A DNA stretch of 64,000 bases from Polynucleobacter sp. (GCA_021737945.1 JAIPCX010000013.1:27567-91566), one strand, 5' to 3'. Shown: positions 19,534-30,284, counted from the stretch's first letter. The notes: generated from the sequence alone by a model not told the origin. Numbers and translations are program-made.

Positions 19534-20370
19534 ATGCGAAACAAAAACACATTTCACATTCTGCGCACTACGTTAATTGCGGGCGCTATTTTATTTCCGC
19601 TGAGTGCCTGTCAGACAGTCAAAACAACGCAAGCAGGTGCGGTCGGTGTCGATCGCCAGCAGCGCATGTCTGTGTCGGCTCAGTCCATAGAGCAAAACGC
19701 CAATAAGCAGTATGGGCAGCTGATGGCGGACGCGAATAAAAAAGACAAGCTTAATGCGGACACCGCGCAGTACGAGCGAGTAAAAAAAATCGCAGACAAG
19801 CTCATTAAACAAACGCCTTCATTTCGGCCTGATGCGCTGAATTGGAAGTGGGAAGTCAACGTGCTGACTTCAGGTGAAGTGAATGCTTGGTGTATGCCGG
19901 GCGGGAAAATCGCGGTTTACAGCGGCTTGATTGAAAAACTCAAAATCACCGATGACGAACTAGCAGCCGTGATGGGCCATGAAATTGCTCACGCACTGCG
20001 CGAACATTCGCGTGAGCGTGCTTCGGAGCAGACCGTAGCTAATGTAGGAATTACGATTCTAGCTACGGTAGCGGGTTTGGGACAGTTGGGTCAAAAAGGC
20101 ATGGAATACGCCTATCAAGGTTTGCTAGGCTTACCGAATTCACGTGAACATGAAACCGAGGCTGATCGTATTGGCGTTGAACTCGCCGCCCGTGCTGGCT
20201 ATGACCCAAGGGCTGCGATCACCCTCTGGGAAAAAATGGGACAAGTCGGTGGTAACGAGCCGCCAAAATTCATGTCGACTCACCCACCGCGTGCAGATCG
20301 CGTCAAAGACTTAACCCGCTACTCACAAAAAGTTTTACCGCTGTTCGAGCAAGCCAAAGCGCGCGGCTAA
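19534..20370 (+). CDS. M48 family metalloprotease lipoprotein
   Basis: A 278-residue protein from ATG 19534, chosen for the GGAG six bases upstream; the longer frame is only the antisense-free tail of the preceding gene. A lipoprotein signal ends in FPLSAC (Cys at about residue 25), placing it in the envelope. The zinc site is HEIAH in VMGHEIAHALREHS, with the third ligand Glu in EHETEADRIGVELA. It resembles the LoiP/YggG group, which cleaves mislocalised or damaged envelope proteins under stress. The C-terminus FMSTHPPRADRVKDL is typical. It precedes the leuC leader on the same strand. Confidence 0.9.
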   Translation: MRNKNTFHILRTTLIAGAILFPLSACQTVKTTQAGAVGVDRQQRMSVSAQSIEQNANKQYGQLMADANKKDKLNADTAQYERVKKIADKLIKQTPSFRPDALNWKWEVNVLTSGEVNAWCMPGGKIAVYSGLIEKLKITDDELAAVMGHEIAHALREHSRERASEQTVANVGITILATVAGLGQLGQKGMEYAYQGLLGLPNSREHETEADRIGVELAARAGYDPRAAITLWEKMGQVGGNEPPKFMSTHPPRADRVKDLTRYSQKVLPLFEQAKARG

Positions 20371-20388
20371 TCACTAATGCGGGATTTC

Positions 20389-20483
20389 AGCCCTCAGTAG
20401 CTGGTAAGCAGGGCTAAAACGCCAGTAAGCGCGGGCCGGTATGGCATAATTTAGGGCTATTTACCCTCTACCGGCGCGCTTAC
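20389..20483 (+). promoter_or_regulatory. Structured leader upstream of leuC
   Basis: Two nested hairpin possibilities precede leuC. AGCCCT (20389-20394) can pair with AGGGCT (20410-20415). Further on, 20425-20441 pairs with 20469-20483: 15 base pairs with a 2-base bulge (GTAAGCGCG.CCGGTA with TACCGGCGCGCTTAC), and the loop holds AGGG and CCCT that can pair inside it. The stem ends 15 bases before the leuC ATG, where no clear Shine-Dalgarno is seen. No leucine-rich leader peptide is present here. A CATAAT at 20444-20449 could be a -10 box. Confidence 0.4.
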
Positions 20484-20497
20484 AGCGCAATATCGCC

Positions 20498-21898
20498 ATG
20501 GCACAAACTCTTTACGACAAACTCTGGCAATCCCATGTGGTGCATACCGCTGAGGATGGCACGTCCATCCTTTACATTGACCGACATCTAATTCACGAAG
20601 TCACCAGCCCGCAGGCCTTTGAAGGTTTGAAGCTGGCGCATCGCAAGCCTTGGCGTAATGCCGCCAATTTGGTGGTGGCTGATCACAATGTCCCGACCAC
20701 GCATCGTTCCGAAGGTATTGCTGATCCGATTTCGCGCTTGCAAGTTGAGACGTTGGATCACAACGCAAAAGAATACGGGCTTACTTATTTCAATATGAAC
20801 GATCGCCGTCAGGGCATCGTGCATGTGATCGGACCTGAGCAAGGCGCGACCTTGCCCGGCATGACTGTCGTGTGCGGCGATTCGCATACCTCCACCCATG
20901 GTGCTTTTGCCTGTCTGGCGCACGGTATTGGTACTTCTGAAGTCGAGCACGTCTTAGCAACGCAGACACTGCTGGCAAAAAAATCCAAAGCTATGTTGGT
21001 GCAAGTTGATGGCAAGCTCGGCGCCGGTGTAACGGCTAAAGATATTGTGCTGGCCATCATTGGCAAGATTGGTACGGCAGGGGGTACCGGATACGCTATT
21101 GAATTTGCGGGTTCAGCGATTCGTAGCTTGTCGATGGAAGGTCGCATGACCGTTTGTAATATGGCGATTGAAGCCGGTGCACGCGCTGGCATGATTGCCG
21201 TCGACGATACGACGATTGACTATGTAAAAGGGCGGCCGTTTTCACCGGTGGGCCCGCACTGGGATCAGGCACTAGCGTACTGGCGCACGCTGCATTCCGA
21301 CCCGGAAGCAAAATTTGACGCGGTGGTAACGATTGATGCTGCCAGCATACTGCCGCAAGTGACGTGGGGCACATCGCCTGAAATGGTGTTACCTATCGAT
21401 GCACGTGTTCCTGATCCTGATAAAGAAAAAGATCCAGCACGTCGCGATGCGATTGAAAAAGCCTTGGTCTACATGGGCCTGAAACCCAACACACCGATAA
21501 CTGATATTCGTATCGACAAAGTGTTTATTGGTTCATGTACTAATTCACGCATTGAAGATTTGCGCGCTGCCGCTGCTGTTGTGCGCGGTAAGCATCGCGC
21601 ATCGAATGTCAGCTTAGCGATGGTGGTGCCAGGATCGGGTTTGGTGAAAGAACAGGCTGAGCGCGAAGGGCTAGACAAAATTTTCCGCGATGCGGGTTTT
21701 GAATGGCGTGAGCCAGGTTGCTCAATGTGTTTGGCGATGAATGCAGATCGCCTTGAGCCGGGTGAACGTTGCGCATCAACTTCTAATCGTAATTTCGAAG
21801 GACGTCAGGGTGCGGGTGGGCGTACGCATCTGGTGAGCCCAGCGATGGCTGCAGCAGCAGGTGTTGCCGGACACTTTGTTGATGTTCGTGGTCTGTAA
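20498..21898 (+). CDS. leuC: 3-isopropylmalate dehydratase large subunit
   Basis: A 466-residue subunit of isopropylmalate isomerase, which converts 2-isopropylmalate to 3-isopropylmalate with LeuD. The [4Fe-4S] ligands are visible as Cys in [17 protein letters not shown] and the pair in [11 protein letters not shown]; the substrate-binding [22 protein letters not shown] and the final [20 protein letters not shown] are standard. Length is normal. It is followed by an entericidin-like gene and leuD, the usual order in Burkholderiales. The leader contains a long inverted repeat that may regulate it. Confidence 0.97.
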   Translation: MAQTLYDKLWQSHVVHTAEDGTSILYIDRHLIHEVTSPQAFEGLKLAHRKPWRNAANLVVADHNVPTTHRSEGIADPISRLQVETLDHNAKEYGLTYFNMNDRRQGIVHVIGPEQGATLPGMTVVCGDSHTSTHGAFACLAHGIGTSEVEHVLATQTLLAKKSKAMLVQVDGKLGAGVTAKDIVLAIIGKIGTAGGTGYAIEFAGSAIRSLSMEGRMTVCNMAIEAGARAGMIAVDDTTIDYVKGRPFSPVGPHWDQALAYWRTLHSDPEAKFDAVVTIDAASILPQVTWGTSPEMVLPIDARVPDPDKEKDPARRDAIEKALVYMGLKPNTPITDIRIDKVFIGSCTNSRIEDLRAAAAVVRGKHRASNVSLAMVVPGSGLVKEQAEREGLDKIFRDAGFEWREPGCSMCLAMNADRLEPGERCASTSNRNFEGRQGAGGRTHLVSPAMAAAAGVAGHFVDVRGL

Positions 21899-21911
21899 AG
21901 GAGTAGGCGCT

Positions 21912-22037
21912 ATGAAAAAAACGACGCTTCTGTTGGGCCTGATTTTTTTCGTACTAGCAGGTTGCAACACCATTCATGGCATCGGCAAAGATTTTGAAAA
22001 GCTGGGCGATAAAATTCAAGACGCGAGCAAAAAATAA
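21912..22037 (+). CDS. Entericidin-like small lipoprotein
   Basis: A 41-residue ORF starting [20 protein letters not shown], below the usual ORF length cut-off. It has a lipoprotein signal with lipobox LAGC (Cys18) and a short amphipathic tail ([20 protein letters not shown]) typical of the entericidin EcnA/EcnB family. AAGGAG overlaps the end of leuC (about 21897-21902), 9-10 bases before the ATG. In E. coli entericidins are an antidote/toxin pair affecting cell lysis; in Burkholderiales a single copy between leuC and leuD is common and its role is unknown. It ends four bases before leuD. Confidence 0.85.
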   Translation: MKKTTLLLGLIFFVLAGCNTIHGIGKDFEKLGDKIQDASKK

Positions 22038-22041
22038 CATC

Positions 22042-22689
22042 ATGAATAAATTTACTGTACTGGATGGATTGGTGGCGCCATTAGATCGCGCCAATGTAGA
22101 TACCGATGCCATCATTCCTAAGCAATTTCTTAAATCTATCCATCGGACGGGTTTTGGTCCGAATCTGTTTGATGCGTGGCGCTATCTCGATCATGGCGAG
22201 CCCGGCATGGATAACAGCAAGCGTCCATTGAATCCTGATTTTGTGCTGAACCAAGCGCGCTATCAAGGCGCATCGATTCTTTTGGCGCGCAAAAATTTTG
22301 GCTGTGGTTCGTCGCGTGAGCACGCGCCGTGGGCCTTAGATCAATACGGTTTTAGGGCAGTGATTGCGCCGAGCTTTGCCGATATTTTTTTCAATAACTG
22401 CTTCAAGAATGGTTTGCTGCCGATTCGACTGACAGAAACTGAAGTCGATCAGTTATTCAATGAAGTCAAAGCGTTTCCAAGTTTTAAACTCGTGGTGGAT
22501 CTGGAAAAGCAAACTGTATCGACATCGAATAGCAGTTCGGTATTTCATTTTGAAGTCGATGCATTCCGCAAACATTGCTTAATCAATGGCTTGGATGATA
22601 TTGGTCTGACATTGCAGCATGCGGATGCCATCCATACGTTTGAAGAGCGTCACATTAGCCGCTTCCCTTGGTTGGCGAATACGATTTAA
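22042..22689 (+). CDS. leuD: 3-isopropylmalate dehydratase small subunit
   Basis: A 215-residue swivelling subunit of isopropylmalate isomerase, partner of LeuC. The family motifs are plain: [19 protein letters not shown] at the N-terminus, [19 protein letters not shown] with the substrate-contact segment, and [22 protein letters not shown]. The start MNKFTVLDG at 22042 is used; the frame upstream only covers the entericidin gene in another reading frame. It lies in leuC-entericidin-leuD-leuB with spacings under 20 bases, a single transcription unit for leucine synthesis. Confidence 0.97.
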   Translation: MNKFTVLDGLVAPLDRANVDTDAIIPKQFLKSIHRTGFGPNLFDAWRYLDHGEPGMDNSKRPLNPDFVLNQARYQGASILLARKNFGCGSSREHAPWALDQYGFRAVIAPSFADIFFNNCFKNGLLPIRLTETEVDQLFNEVKAFPSFKLVVDLEKQTVSTSNSSSVFHFEVDAFRKHCLINGLDDIGLTLQHADAIHTFEERHISRFPWLANTI

Positions 22690-22708
22690 TTATTTAAGTA
22701 GACATCTC

Positions 22709-23779
22709 ATGAAAATCGCAATCTTGCCGGGTGACGGCATTGGTACCGAAATTGTTGCTCAGGCAGTTCGTGTTCTGGAAGCCTTAGGTCAAAAATTTGA
22801 AATGGAAACTGCGCCGGTCGGTGGTGCAGGCTACGAAGCTCACGGTCATCCTCTGCCCGATGGCACATTGAAGCTTGCTAAAGAAGCCGACGCCATTTTA
22901 TTTGGTGCCGTGGGTGATTGGAAATACGACACGCTAGAGCGTTCACTGCGTCCTGAGCAGGCTATTCTAGGTTTACGCAAACACTTGACGCTGTTTGCAA
23001 ACTTTCGCCCAGCGATTCTTTATCCTGAGCTAGTGGGCGCATCCACTTTGAAACCTGAAGTGGTATCTGGTCTCGATATCCTTATCGTGCGTGAATTGAA
23101 TGGCGATATTTATTTTGGTCAGCCGCGTGGAATGCGTGAAGCACCCGACGGTCCGTTCAAAGGTTCGCGTGAAGGTTTTGACACCATGCGTTACGCCGAG
23201 CCAGAAATTCGTCGTATTGCCCATGTGGCGTTTAAAGCAGCGCAAAAACGTGGCAAGCGTTTGACCAGTGTTGATAAAGCCAATGTGTTGGAGACTTTCC
23301 AGTTTTGGAAAGACATCGTCACCGACGTCCATAAAGAATATCCCGATGTCGAGCTCGATCACATGTACGTCGATAACGCGGCCATGCAGTTGGTACGTGC
23401 GCCGAAAAAATTCGATGTGATTGTGACGGGTAATATGTTTGGCGATATTCTCTCGGATGCGGCTGCCATGCTGACCGGCTCGATTGGTATGCTGCCTTCC
23501 GCATCGCTGGATGCCAACAGCAAAGGTTTGTATGAGCCTTCTCATGGATCAGCGCCTGATATCGCTGGTAAGGGTGTTGCAAATCCGCTGGCCACGATTT
23601 TGTCAGCTGCGATGATGTTGCGCTTCTCATTGAATTTGCCTGCAGAGGCAGATCGTATAGAAACAGCAGTCAAGCGGGTACTCGCACAAGGCTTACGTAC
23701 GCCCGATATTTACGAGGCAGGTACGACGAAGGTGGGAACAGTTGATATGGGTAGTGCGGTTGTTAAGGCGTTGTCCTGA
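22709..23779 (+). CDS. leuB: 3-isopropylmalate dehydrogenase
   Basis: A 356-residue NAD-dependent dehydrogenase that oxidises and decarboxylates 3-isopropylmalate to 2-oxoisocaproate. [16 protein letters not shown] is the normal N-terminus and sets the start at 22709. Other landmarks: [38 protein letters not shown], the Asp pair in [17 protein letters not shown] that binds the metal, and [18 protein letters not shown] for the NAD site. It follows leuD by 19 bases and precedes asd by 16, so all are probably one operon. Confidence 0.97.
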   Translation: MKIAILPGDGIGTEIVAQAVRVLEALGQKFEMETAPVGGAGYEAHGHPLPDGTLKLAKEADAILFGAVGDWKYDTLERSLRPEQAILGLRKHLTLFANFRPAILYPELVGASTLKPEVVSGLDILIVRELNGDIYFGQPRGMREAPDGPFKGSREGFDTMRYAEPEIRRIAHVAFKAAQKRGKRLTSVDKANVLETFQFWKDIVTDVHKEYPDVELDHMYVDNAAMQLVRAPKKFDVIVTGNMFGDILSDAAAMLTGSIGMLPSASLDANSKGLYEPSHGSAPDIAGKGVANPLATILSAAMMLRFSLNLPAEADRIETAVKRVLAQGLRTPDIYEAGTTKVGTVDMGSAVVKALS

Positions 23780-23795
23780 TAATTTAGGAAGAGAT

Positions 23796-24932
23796 ATGAA
23801 ACTCGTAGGATTAGTTGGCTGGCGTGGCATGGTGGGTTCAGTGCTCATGCAGCGCATGCAAGAAGAAAAAGATTTTGATCACATTGAGCCAGTATTTTTT
23901 TCAACCTCGAATGCAGGTGGTAAAGCGCCTGCTTTGGCTAAAAATGAAACGGCATTAAAAGACGCTAATGATATTGATGCGCTGAAAAAATGCGACATCA
24001 TTTTGACCTGCCAGGGCGGTGATTACACCAGTGACGTTTTCCCTAAGCTGCGCGCTGCAGGATGGAATGGCTACTGGATTGATGCAGCCTCTTCGCTGCG
24101 TATGAAAGACGATGCCATCATCGTGCTCGATCCAGTGAACATGGATGTGATTAAGCACGCATTGAAATCAGGCACCAAAAACTACATCGGTGGTAACTGC
24201 ACGGTGTCGTGCATGTTAATGGGCTTGGGTGGTTTGTTCGCGCATGACTTAGTCGATTGGATGACCTCCATGACCTACCAAGCTGCTTCCGGCGGTGGTG
24301 CGCAACATATGCGCGAATTGCTAACTCAGTTTGGCAGCATCAACGCCGAGGTGAAATCCTTGTTAGACGATCCAGCCTCGGCGATTTTAGAAATCGACCG
24401 TAAAGTCCTGGCAAAACAGCATGCGATGAGCGACGACGAAATCAAACAATTTGGCGTTCCCTTGGGTGGCAATCTCATCCCTTGGATCGATAAAGATTTG
24501 GGTAACGGTCAGTCGCGCGAAGAATGGAAGGGCGGCGCTGAGACGAATAAAATTCTCGGTCGTGGTGCGGCGTTTGGTAAGGATGCAAAATCCGCGATTG
24601 CGGTTGATGGTTTGTGCGTGCGTATTGGCGCCATGCGCTGCCATTCGCAAGCATTGACGATCAAGCTTAAAAAAGATGTGCCACTGGATGAAATTACCGA
24701 CATTATTGCCAGCAACAATCCGTGGGCAAAAGTTGTTCCTAATACACGTGAAGCGTCCATGCACGATCTAACACCTGCTGCTACCACGGGTAGCTTGCGG
24801 ATTCCGGTCGGTCGTTTGCGTAAGATGGAGATGGGCGGCGAATACTTATCGGCATTTACCGTGGGCGATCAGTTGTTGTGGGGAGCCGCCGAACCCTTGC
24901 GTCGTATGTTGAGAATACTTTTAGAAGCATAA
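23796..24932 (+). CDS. asd: Aspartate-semialdehyde dehydrogenase
   Basis: A 378-residue enzyme that reduces aspartyl phosphate to aspartate semialdehyde, precursor of lysine, diaminopimelate, threonine and methionine. The NADP-binding N-terminus is [19 protein letters not shown]; the catalytic Cys is in [16 protein letters not shown] and the active-site His lies in [16 protein letters not shown]. The length and [14 protein letters not shown] fit the Gram-negative long-form enzyme. AGGAAGAG sits just before ATG 23796. A strong terminator follows at 24967-25010, closing the leuC-to-asd unit. Confidence 0.97.
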   Translation: MKLVGLVGWRGMVGSVLMQRMQEEKDFDHIEPVFFSTSNAGGKAPALAKNETALKDANDIDALKKCDIILTCQGGDYTSDVFPKLRAAGWNGYWIDAASSLRMKDDAIIVLDPVNMDVIKHALKSGTKNYIGGNCTVSCMLMGLGGLFAHDLVDWMTSMTYQAASGGGAQHMRELLTQFGSINAEVKSLLDDPASAILEIDRKVLAKQHAMSDDEIKQFGVPLGGNLIPWIDKDLGNGQSREEWKGGAETNKILGRGAAFGKDAKSAIAVDGLCVRIGAMRCHSQALTIKLKKDVPLDEITDIIASNNPWAKVVPNTREASMHDLTPAATTGSLRIPVGRLRKMEMGGEYLSAFTVGDQLLWGAAEPLRRMLRILLEA

Positions 24933-24966
24933 AAAAATCCCAGGTTGAGTTGTCAAAGCACAACCT

Positions 24967-25010
24967 AACCCGCTTGTTTGTCCCTAGTTGGACGACAAGC
25001 GGGTTTTTTT
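24967..25010 (+). terminator. Rho-independent terminator after asd
   Basis: AACCCGCTTG (24967-24976) pairs with CAAGCGGGTT (24996-25005), and the internal GTCC/GGAC extends the hairpin; seven T follow directly. It ends the leu-asd operon before fimV. Confidence 0.9.
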
Positions 25011-25137
25011 ATGGCGCCACAGATTCAGTTAACTTGCGATGTCGTATCGTGAATGATACTGTCCGCTCCGGTCTTTTGGTTGAAGACTCTCTGCATTTTT
25101 CTTATCTTTTTATTTCTCTTCACGCTATTTTTCATCG

Positions 25138-27480
25138 ATGCTTTATAGATTGTTTCTTCTCGCAGTATTGTTGTCGCTACCCGTGCAATCGATCGCACTG
25201 GCTTTGGGCGATGTCATCGTTCGTTCTGCCTTGGGTCAAGTGTTGGATGCAGATATTGATATGGTGGTGTTGTCTGCGCAAGAAGCTGAGTCTTTGTCTG
25301 TAAGGCTAGCGCCGGCAGAAATGTTTGCTGAAGCGGGGCTGGATTACGGTGTAATTGCTCGGTCAGTTCGCCTGAGCGTAGAAAAAAAAGCAGGTCGTAC
25401 ACAAGTCCACTTAAGCTCTGACAAAGTCATCACCGAGCCCTTCTTGATGTTGTTAATCGAAGTAAGTGCTGGTGGCAACCGTAGCGTACGACAGTATGCG
25501 TTATTGTTGGATCCGCCTTCAACGCGAGATGATGTGCCCGTAGTTACTGCGCCTCCTGTCGTACCCAAATTAGCTGCAGAGCCAATAGCATCAACCACCC
25601 CAACCACCTCATCTGCTGTAGATGCGGCCGTTGTTACCAAACCATCAAAGTTGCCTAAGCAAGGTGCGAAGCTTTCTCACGTTAGGGAAGCTACCAAAGT
25701 TTCTAAAGAAGATGCCACGGAGACCAAGGCCAGTTCATCAGACATTCAACCCACGACGCGACTCGTAAAATCTGGCGACACCTTGCTTCAGATAGCTGCC
25801 AGCATTCAACCGAGTGGCGCTACGCCAGCTCAGGTCATGATGGCGATTCTGCAAGAAAATTCTCAGGCGTTTGAGCAAAAGAATATTCATCGAATGAAGG
25901 CGGGTGTGATTTTAACGATACCTGAGGCCTCGGCCATGCTCAGCATCGATACCCAACAAGCGATGAAGCAAGTACAGTTACAGACGCGCGAATTCAATCA
26001 TGCTTCGCTAGCCAGAAAAAAAGATAGTGCAGTAAGCCCTCAGAACAAAACGGCGACTGAAAGCACGCCAGCGAATAAAAGTCATAGCGGTAGCCTAAGT
26101 AAGCCAGCGACGGAGCCGCCATCAGCAGCACCCAAAGATCAGCTAAAGCTAAGCGCACCAGATTTGTCAGAAAAATCCTCACTCGATCTCAAAGAGCTTG
26201 AGAAGCTAGCCAATGAAAAATCGCTGGCTGAATCAAATCTGCGGATCGCTCAGCTAGAGAAAAATATTCACGATTTACAGAGCCAGCTGGTGACTCGTGA
26301 TCAGTCGGCATCACCGCAGCCTGCGCCTGCGCCGCTCGAAGCGGCCGATAAAGCCAAGGACGCCGCAACTGCTGCTGCGGCAACAGCGACTGTGACTCCC
26401 CAATCTACTAAAGTCAGCGTTAAGCCAACGGCCGTGGCAGATCGTGATAATGATTATTTAGCTGAAGTTATAAAGTTTTTTGAGATTGAATCGTTTTTTG
26501 ATGTTGAGAAAATTTCAAAAGAATGGGATGACGAATCATTCATATGGGTAGGTGTGGCTGGAGTGGTTCCTTTGGTTGGACTGCTGTTTTTATTGCGCCG
26601 GCAACGCCGACACCAACACCGCAACGCTACGCAATCTCAGCGTATTGAACCTGAGGCTGATGCCGGTTCTGTTTTTGGGCATGCTGGCGGTGGGCATGTA
26701 GACACCAATCACAGTGTGTTCCATTCCAATTTTGTACCCTCGGTGAGTAAATTGGATGCGAATGAAGTGGATGCGATTGCTGAAGCTGATGTCTATATCG
26801 CTTATGGACGCGATGAGCAAGCCGAAGAAATACTTCTTGATGCTTTGAAGGCTCACCCAGCGCGGCATGTATTACGCGTCAAGCTTCTTGAAATTTATGC
26901 AGCACGTAAAGATCAGAAAAAATTTAGTGTTCTAGCTTCTGAGCTACGTGTATTAACGCATGCTCAGGGTGCGGAATGGATGCAGGCTGCGCAATTAGCT
27001 CAGAAGATGGAAGTCGGTAATCCACTAACAACCAGCGGTTCATCCATGAAGTCATTCAAAGAACCTTCAGGAGGAATGAACATCGCCACCGCTAGCGTGC
27101 ATCTGCCATCTAAATTCACCTCGAGTTTGAATGATCAACCCGCGACCACAGTCGCTGATTTTTCGATTAGTCTCGATGGCATGCTGCAGGAAGGACGTGA
27201 AGGGTCAAGTATCACCAGGCCACCTTCATCCACCGCTACGGCGGAAGTGATCGATTTCACTCAAACAGGTGTCACGTCGAAAACCTCGTTTACGCAGGCA
27301 CATACACAGGCACATACACAGGCTGAGACATTAGCGCTTAAAACAAAACTTGACCTTGCCGTAGCGTGTAATGAAATCGGTGATAACGATGGTGCTCGCG
27401 ATTTATTACGCGAGGTTGCGTCGTCGCAGCATGCTGAACTGGCTCCACGGGCAAAATCCTTATTGCAGCAACTCGCGTAA
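25138..27480 (+). CDS. fimV: FimV-like inner-membrane hub protein
   Basis: A 780-residue protein. FimV-family proteins bind peptidoglycan at the cell pole and organise type IV pili, twitching and, in Pseudomonas, cAMP signalling. Seen in order: signal peptide (residues 1-22); the FimV N-terminal domain (LGDVIVRSALGQVLDADIDM); LysM domain at about 208-262 (RLVKSGDTLLQIAASIQP); an Ala/Pro/Lys-rich region with a coiled coil (SLDLKELEKLANEKSLAESN); one transmembrane helix at about 467-487 (IWVGVAGVVPLVGLLFLL); and cytoplasmic TPR-like segments, ending with the FimV C-terminal motif (KTKLDLAVACNEIGDNDGARDLL). A 12-bp repeat encodes QAHTQAHTQAE near the end. Position after asd and before truA is the standard one. 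Confidence 0.92.
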   Translation: MLYRLFLLAVLLSLPVQSIALALGDVIVRSALGQVLDADIDMVVLSAQEAESLSVRLAPAEMFAEAGLDYGVIARSVRLSVEKKAGRTQVHLSSDKVITEPFLMLLIEVSAGGNRSVRQYALLLDPPSTRDDVPVVTAPPVVPKLAAEPIASTTPTTSSAVDAAVVTKPSKLPKQGAKLSHVREATKVSKEDATETKASSSDIQPTTRLVKSGDTLLQIAASIQPSGATPAQVMMAILQENSQAFEQKNIHRMKAGVILTIPEASAMLSIDTQQAMKQVQLQTREFNHASLARKKDSAVSPQNKTATESTPANKSHSGSLSKPATEPPSAAPKDQLKLSAPDLSEKSSLDLKELEKLANEKSLAESNLRIAQLEKNIHDLQSQLVTRDQSASPQPAPAPLEAADKAKDAATAAAATATVTPQSTKVSVKPTAVADRDNDYLAEVIKFFEIESFFDVEKISKEWDDESFIWVGVAGVVPLVGLLFLLRRQRRHQHRNATQSQRIEPEADAGSVFGHAGGGHVDTNHSVFHSNFVPSVSKLDANEVDAIAEADVYIAYGRDEQAEEILLDALKAHPARHVLRVKLLEIYAARKDQKKFSVLASELRVLTHAQGAEWMQAAQLAQKMEVGNPLTTSGSSMKSFKEPSGGMNIATASVHLPSKFTSSLNDQPATTVADFSISLDGMLQEGREGSSITRPPSSTATAEVIDFTQTGVTSKTSFTQAHTQAHTQAETLALKTKLDLAVACNEIGDNDGARDLLREVASSQHAELAPRAKSLLQQLA

Positions 27481-27552
27481 AATCGCGTCTTCTTTATCTC
27501 TCTGAAGCTGCATCACGTTGCCGTATCAATTCGTGCGTGATCAGTTCACTCC

Positions 27553-28344
27553 GTGAAACGCATAGCCCTAGGCCTTCAATACGACGGCAGTTCATGGCAG
27601 GGTTGGCAAACTCAGCTGCACGGTAAAACGGTGCAGGATGTGCTGGAAAAAGCACTCGCTGAATTTTGCCAACATCCTGTTGAAACAGTGTGCGCCGGCC
27701 GCACCGACGCCGGCGTGCATGCCTTTGGTCAGGTCGTGCATTTCGATACGACGGCTGAGCGCGAACTTTTTTCGTGGGTACGTGGTGTGAATGCCCATTT
27801 GCCTTCATCGATCGCGGTGCGATGGGCCACCGATGTTGAGGGTGGCGAGAAAGGTTTTCATGCGCGCTTTTCAGCGGTTGCACGTACTTATCATTACCTG
27901 ATCTACAACCATATGATCCGCTCTCCTTTATGGGAAAAAAGAGCGGGCTGGGCATTTCGCGCGTTGGACGTTGATGCTATGAATCGTGCTGCACAGTCGC
28001 TCCTGGGTATGCATGATTTTTCTGCATTTCGTGCCGCACAATGTCAGGCTAATTCGCCGATTCGTACAATGCATCGCATTCACGTACAAAGGCAAAAGGA
28101 TTTGATTGTTGTTTCGCTAACAGCCAACGCATTTTTGCACCATATGGTGCGCAATATCGTGGGCTCACTGATTCAGGTGGGTAACGGTAATCAGCCTGTG
28201 ACTTGGGTGGCTGAGGTGTTGGAAAGTCGCGAGCGCGACGTAGCGGCTCCGACTTTCAGCCCTGATGGCTTGTATTTGGCCAAAGTCGACTACGATGAGC
28301 GCTGGGGTTTGCCTCAGCTTGAGTCTGACTTGCCATTTATTTAA
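27553..28344 (+). CDS. truA: tRNA pseudouridine(38-40) synthase
   Basis: A 263-residue enzyme that makes pseudouridine at positions 38-40 of the anticodon arm in many tRNAs. The catalytic Asp is in CAGRTDAGVHAFGQVVHF; the N-terminus RIALGLQYDGSSWQGWQTQ and the C-terminal AFLHHMVRNIVGSLIQVG are diagnostic. The start is GTG at 27553, and no better alternative exists. It sits between fimV and trpF as in other Burkholderiales; trpF begins 13 bases after its stop, so they are probably read together. Confidence 0.96.
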   Translation: MKRIALGLQYDGSSWQGWQTQLHGKTVQDVLEKALAEFCQHPVETVCAGRTDAGVHAFGQVVHFDTTAERELFSWVRGVNAHLPSSIAVRWATDVEGGEKGFHARFSAVARTYHYLIYNHMIRSPLWEKRAGWAFRALDVDAMNRAAQSLLGMHDFSAFRAAQCQANSPIRTMHRIHVQRQKDLIVVSLTANAFLHHMVRNIVGSLIQVGNGNQPVTWVAEVLESRERDVAAPTFSPDGLYLAKVDYDERWGLPQLESDLPFI

Positions 28345-28356
28345 AAAATTTCACTG

Positions 28357-29019
28357 ATGACGCATAGAACCCGTATAAAACTCTGTGGTTTGTCGCGGCC
28401 AGAAGATATTCAGGCTGCAGCTATAGCCGGTGCCGATGCGATCGGTTTGGTCTTTTATCCACCGTCGCCGCGAAACGTGAGTGCCCAGCAGGCGGCTACA
28501 TTGTTAGCAGATTTGCCACCTTTTATCTCCAGTGTTGGCTTGTTTGTGAACGCCAGCTTGGCTGAAGTACAGCAGGTTTTGCGGATTGCGCCGTTATCGA
28601 TGTTGCAATTCCACGGCGATGAGACGCCAGAACAGTGCGCACAGATTGCCGAAGCAGTAGCGCGCCCGTTCTTACGCGCCATTCGGGTACGGCCCGATAC
28701 GACTAGTCAGGATTTGTTAGAATCGGGGCAGTTATACCGTGGTTGTAGTTCTTTGTTCGCCGGACTGTTGCTAGATACATGGAGCGACGCTTACGGCGGT
28801 ACCGGAAAGGTTTTCGATTGGTCTCTCATTCCCGAAGAAATCGTGCATCAGGCCGTTTTGAGTGGTGGCTTGAACGTACAAAATGTGACTAATGCTGTGC
28901 GCTCGTTGCGTCCGCATGCTGTCGATGTCAGTTCGGGCATCGAATCCAGCAAAGGCATTAAAGACGCGGCGTTGATGCAAGCATTTGTTAATGCTGTGCG
29001 CGCCGGCGATACACACTAA
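28357..29019 (+). CDS. trpF: Phosphoribosylanthranilate isomerase
   Basis: A 220-residue (beta/alpha)8 enzyme of tryptophan synthesis that converts N-(5-phosphoribosyl)anthranilate to the carboxyphenylamino-deoxyribulose phosphate. The catalytic Cys is in RIKLCGLSRPEDIQ, and the Asp in LLLDTWSDAYGGTGKVFDW. AIGLVFYPPSPRNVS, LQFHGDETPEQC and VSSGIESSKGIKD complete the family signature. It starts the trpF-trpB-trpA block; trpC, trpD and trpE are not in the window, a common split in this order. Confidence 0.96.
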   Translation: MTHRTRIKLCGLSRPEDIQAAAIAGADAIGLVFYPPSPRNVSAQQAATLLADLPPFISSVGLFVNASLAEVQQVLRIAPLSMLQFHGDETPEQCAQIAEAVARPFLRAIRVRPDTTSQDLLESGQLYRGCSSLFAGLLLDTWSDAYGGTGKVFDWSLIPEEIVHQAVLSGGLNVQNVTNAVRSLRPHAVDVSSGIESSKGIKDAALMQAFVNAVRAGDTH

Positions 29020-29042
29020 GCAAGCATTTCTAAGGAAAGACC

Positions 29043-30284
29043 ATGGATCACAATCCCGCTCATCTCGGTAACTACAATTTGCCGGACGCCTCTGGCCATT
29101 TTGGCCCCTACGGTGGCAGTTTTGTTTCTGAGACGCTGACGCATGCGTTGGAAGAATTAAAAGCAACCTACGCTCATTATCAAAACGATCCAGAATTTTT
29201 ACGTGAGTTTCATCACGAGTTGAAATATTTTGTCGGTCGTCCTAGTCCCATTTATCACGCACGCCGTTGGTCAACTGAAACGGGCGGAGCACAAATTTAT
29301 TTCAAGCGCGAAGATTTAAATCACACCGGTGCGCACAAGATCAACAATGTCATTGGTCAGGCATTACTGGCTAAACGCATGGGCAAGCCCCGAGTCATCG
29401 CCGAAACCGGTGCGGGTCAGCATGGCGTTGCGACAGCAACGATTTGTGCGCGCTTTGGTTTGGAGTGTGTGGTTTACATGGGTAGCGAAGACGTTAAACG
29501 TCAAGTGCAAAATGTCTATCGTATGCAATTGCTGGGTGCGACAGTAGTGCCGGTTGAATCAGGTTCAAAAACCCTCAAAGATGCACTCAACGAAGCCATG
29601 CGTGACTGGGTCACCAATGTAGAAAATACTTTCTACATTATCGGTACCGTTGCAGGCCCTCATCCTTATCCGATGATGGTTAGGGATTTTCAATCAGTGA
29701 TCGGTAATGAATGTATTGAACAAATGCCTGAGCTGATAGGTCATCAACCAGATTATGTAATGGCATGTATCGGTGGTGGTTCGAATGCGATGGGAATTTT
29801 TTATCCCTACATTAACTACAAAGATGTGAAACTGATCGGCGTTGAAGCCGCAGGTGAGGGCATTGCAACCGGTAAGCACTCTGCATCATTGGGTGGTGGC
29901 ATTCCCGGTGTTTTGCATGGTAATCGTACCTACCTGCTGCAAGATGAAAATGGTCAGATTACGGAAACTCATTCTGTATCGGCGGGTCTTGATTATCCGG
30001 GCGTCGGTCCTGAACACGCTTGGCTGAAAGATTCTGATCGTGCTGAGTATGTAAGCGTGACTGATGAAGAAGCCGTGAAGGCCTTTCATGATTGCTGTCA
30101 AATTGAAGGCATCATTCCAGCGCTCGAATCAGCTCATGCGATTGCCTATGCTGTGAAGTTTGCTAAGACACTGCCCAAAGATAAATCTATTTTGATTAAT
30201 CTATCGGGACGCGGTGACAAGGATATGCATACCGTTCAAGAATACGACAGAGAGCATGGTCGTGATAGCGGCGCGAAGCACTAA
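29043..30284 (+). CDS. trpB: Tryptophan synthase beta chain
   Basis: A 413-residue PLP enzyme that joins indole and serine to give tryptophan, in an alpha2-beta2 complex with TrpA. The PLP lysine is in [20 protein letters not shown]; the phosphate loop is [29 protein letters not shown] and [16 protein letters not shown] are further conserved segments. It is a standard TrpB1. AAGGAAAG precedes the ATG. It lies 23 bases after trpF and 50 before trpA. Confidence 0.98.
   Translation: MDHNPAHLGNYNLPDASGHFGPYGGSFVSETLTHALEELKATYAHYQNDPEFLREFHHELKYFVGRPSPIYHARRWSTETGGAQIYFKREDLNHTGAHKINNVIGQALLAKRMGKPRVIAETGAGQHGVATATICARFGLECVVYMGSEDVKRQVQNVYRMQLLGATVVPVESGSKTLKDALNEAMRDWVTNVENTFYIIGTVAGPHPYPMMVRDFQSVIGNECIEQMPELIGHQPDYVMACIGGGSNAMGIFYPYINYKDVKLIGVEAAGEGIATGKHSASLGGGIPGVLHGNRTYLLQDENGQITETHSVSAGLDYPGVGPEHAWLKDSDRAEYVSVTDEEAVKAFHDCCQIEGIIPALESAHAIAYAVKFAKTLPKDKSILINLSGRGDKDMHTVQEYDREHGRDSGAKH

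Noticed and set aside
20441..20449. Two-codon ORF (ATG GCA TAA) in the leuC leader
   Set aside because: Far too short and without leucine codons; likely chance.
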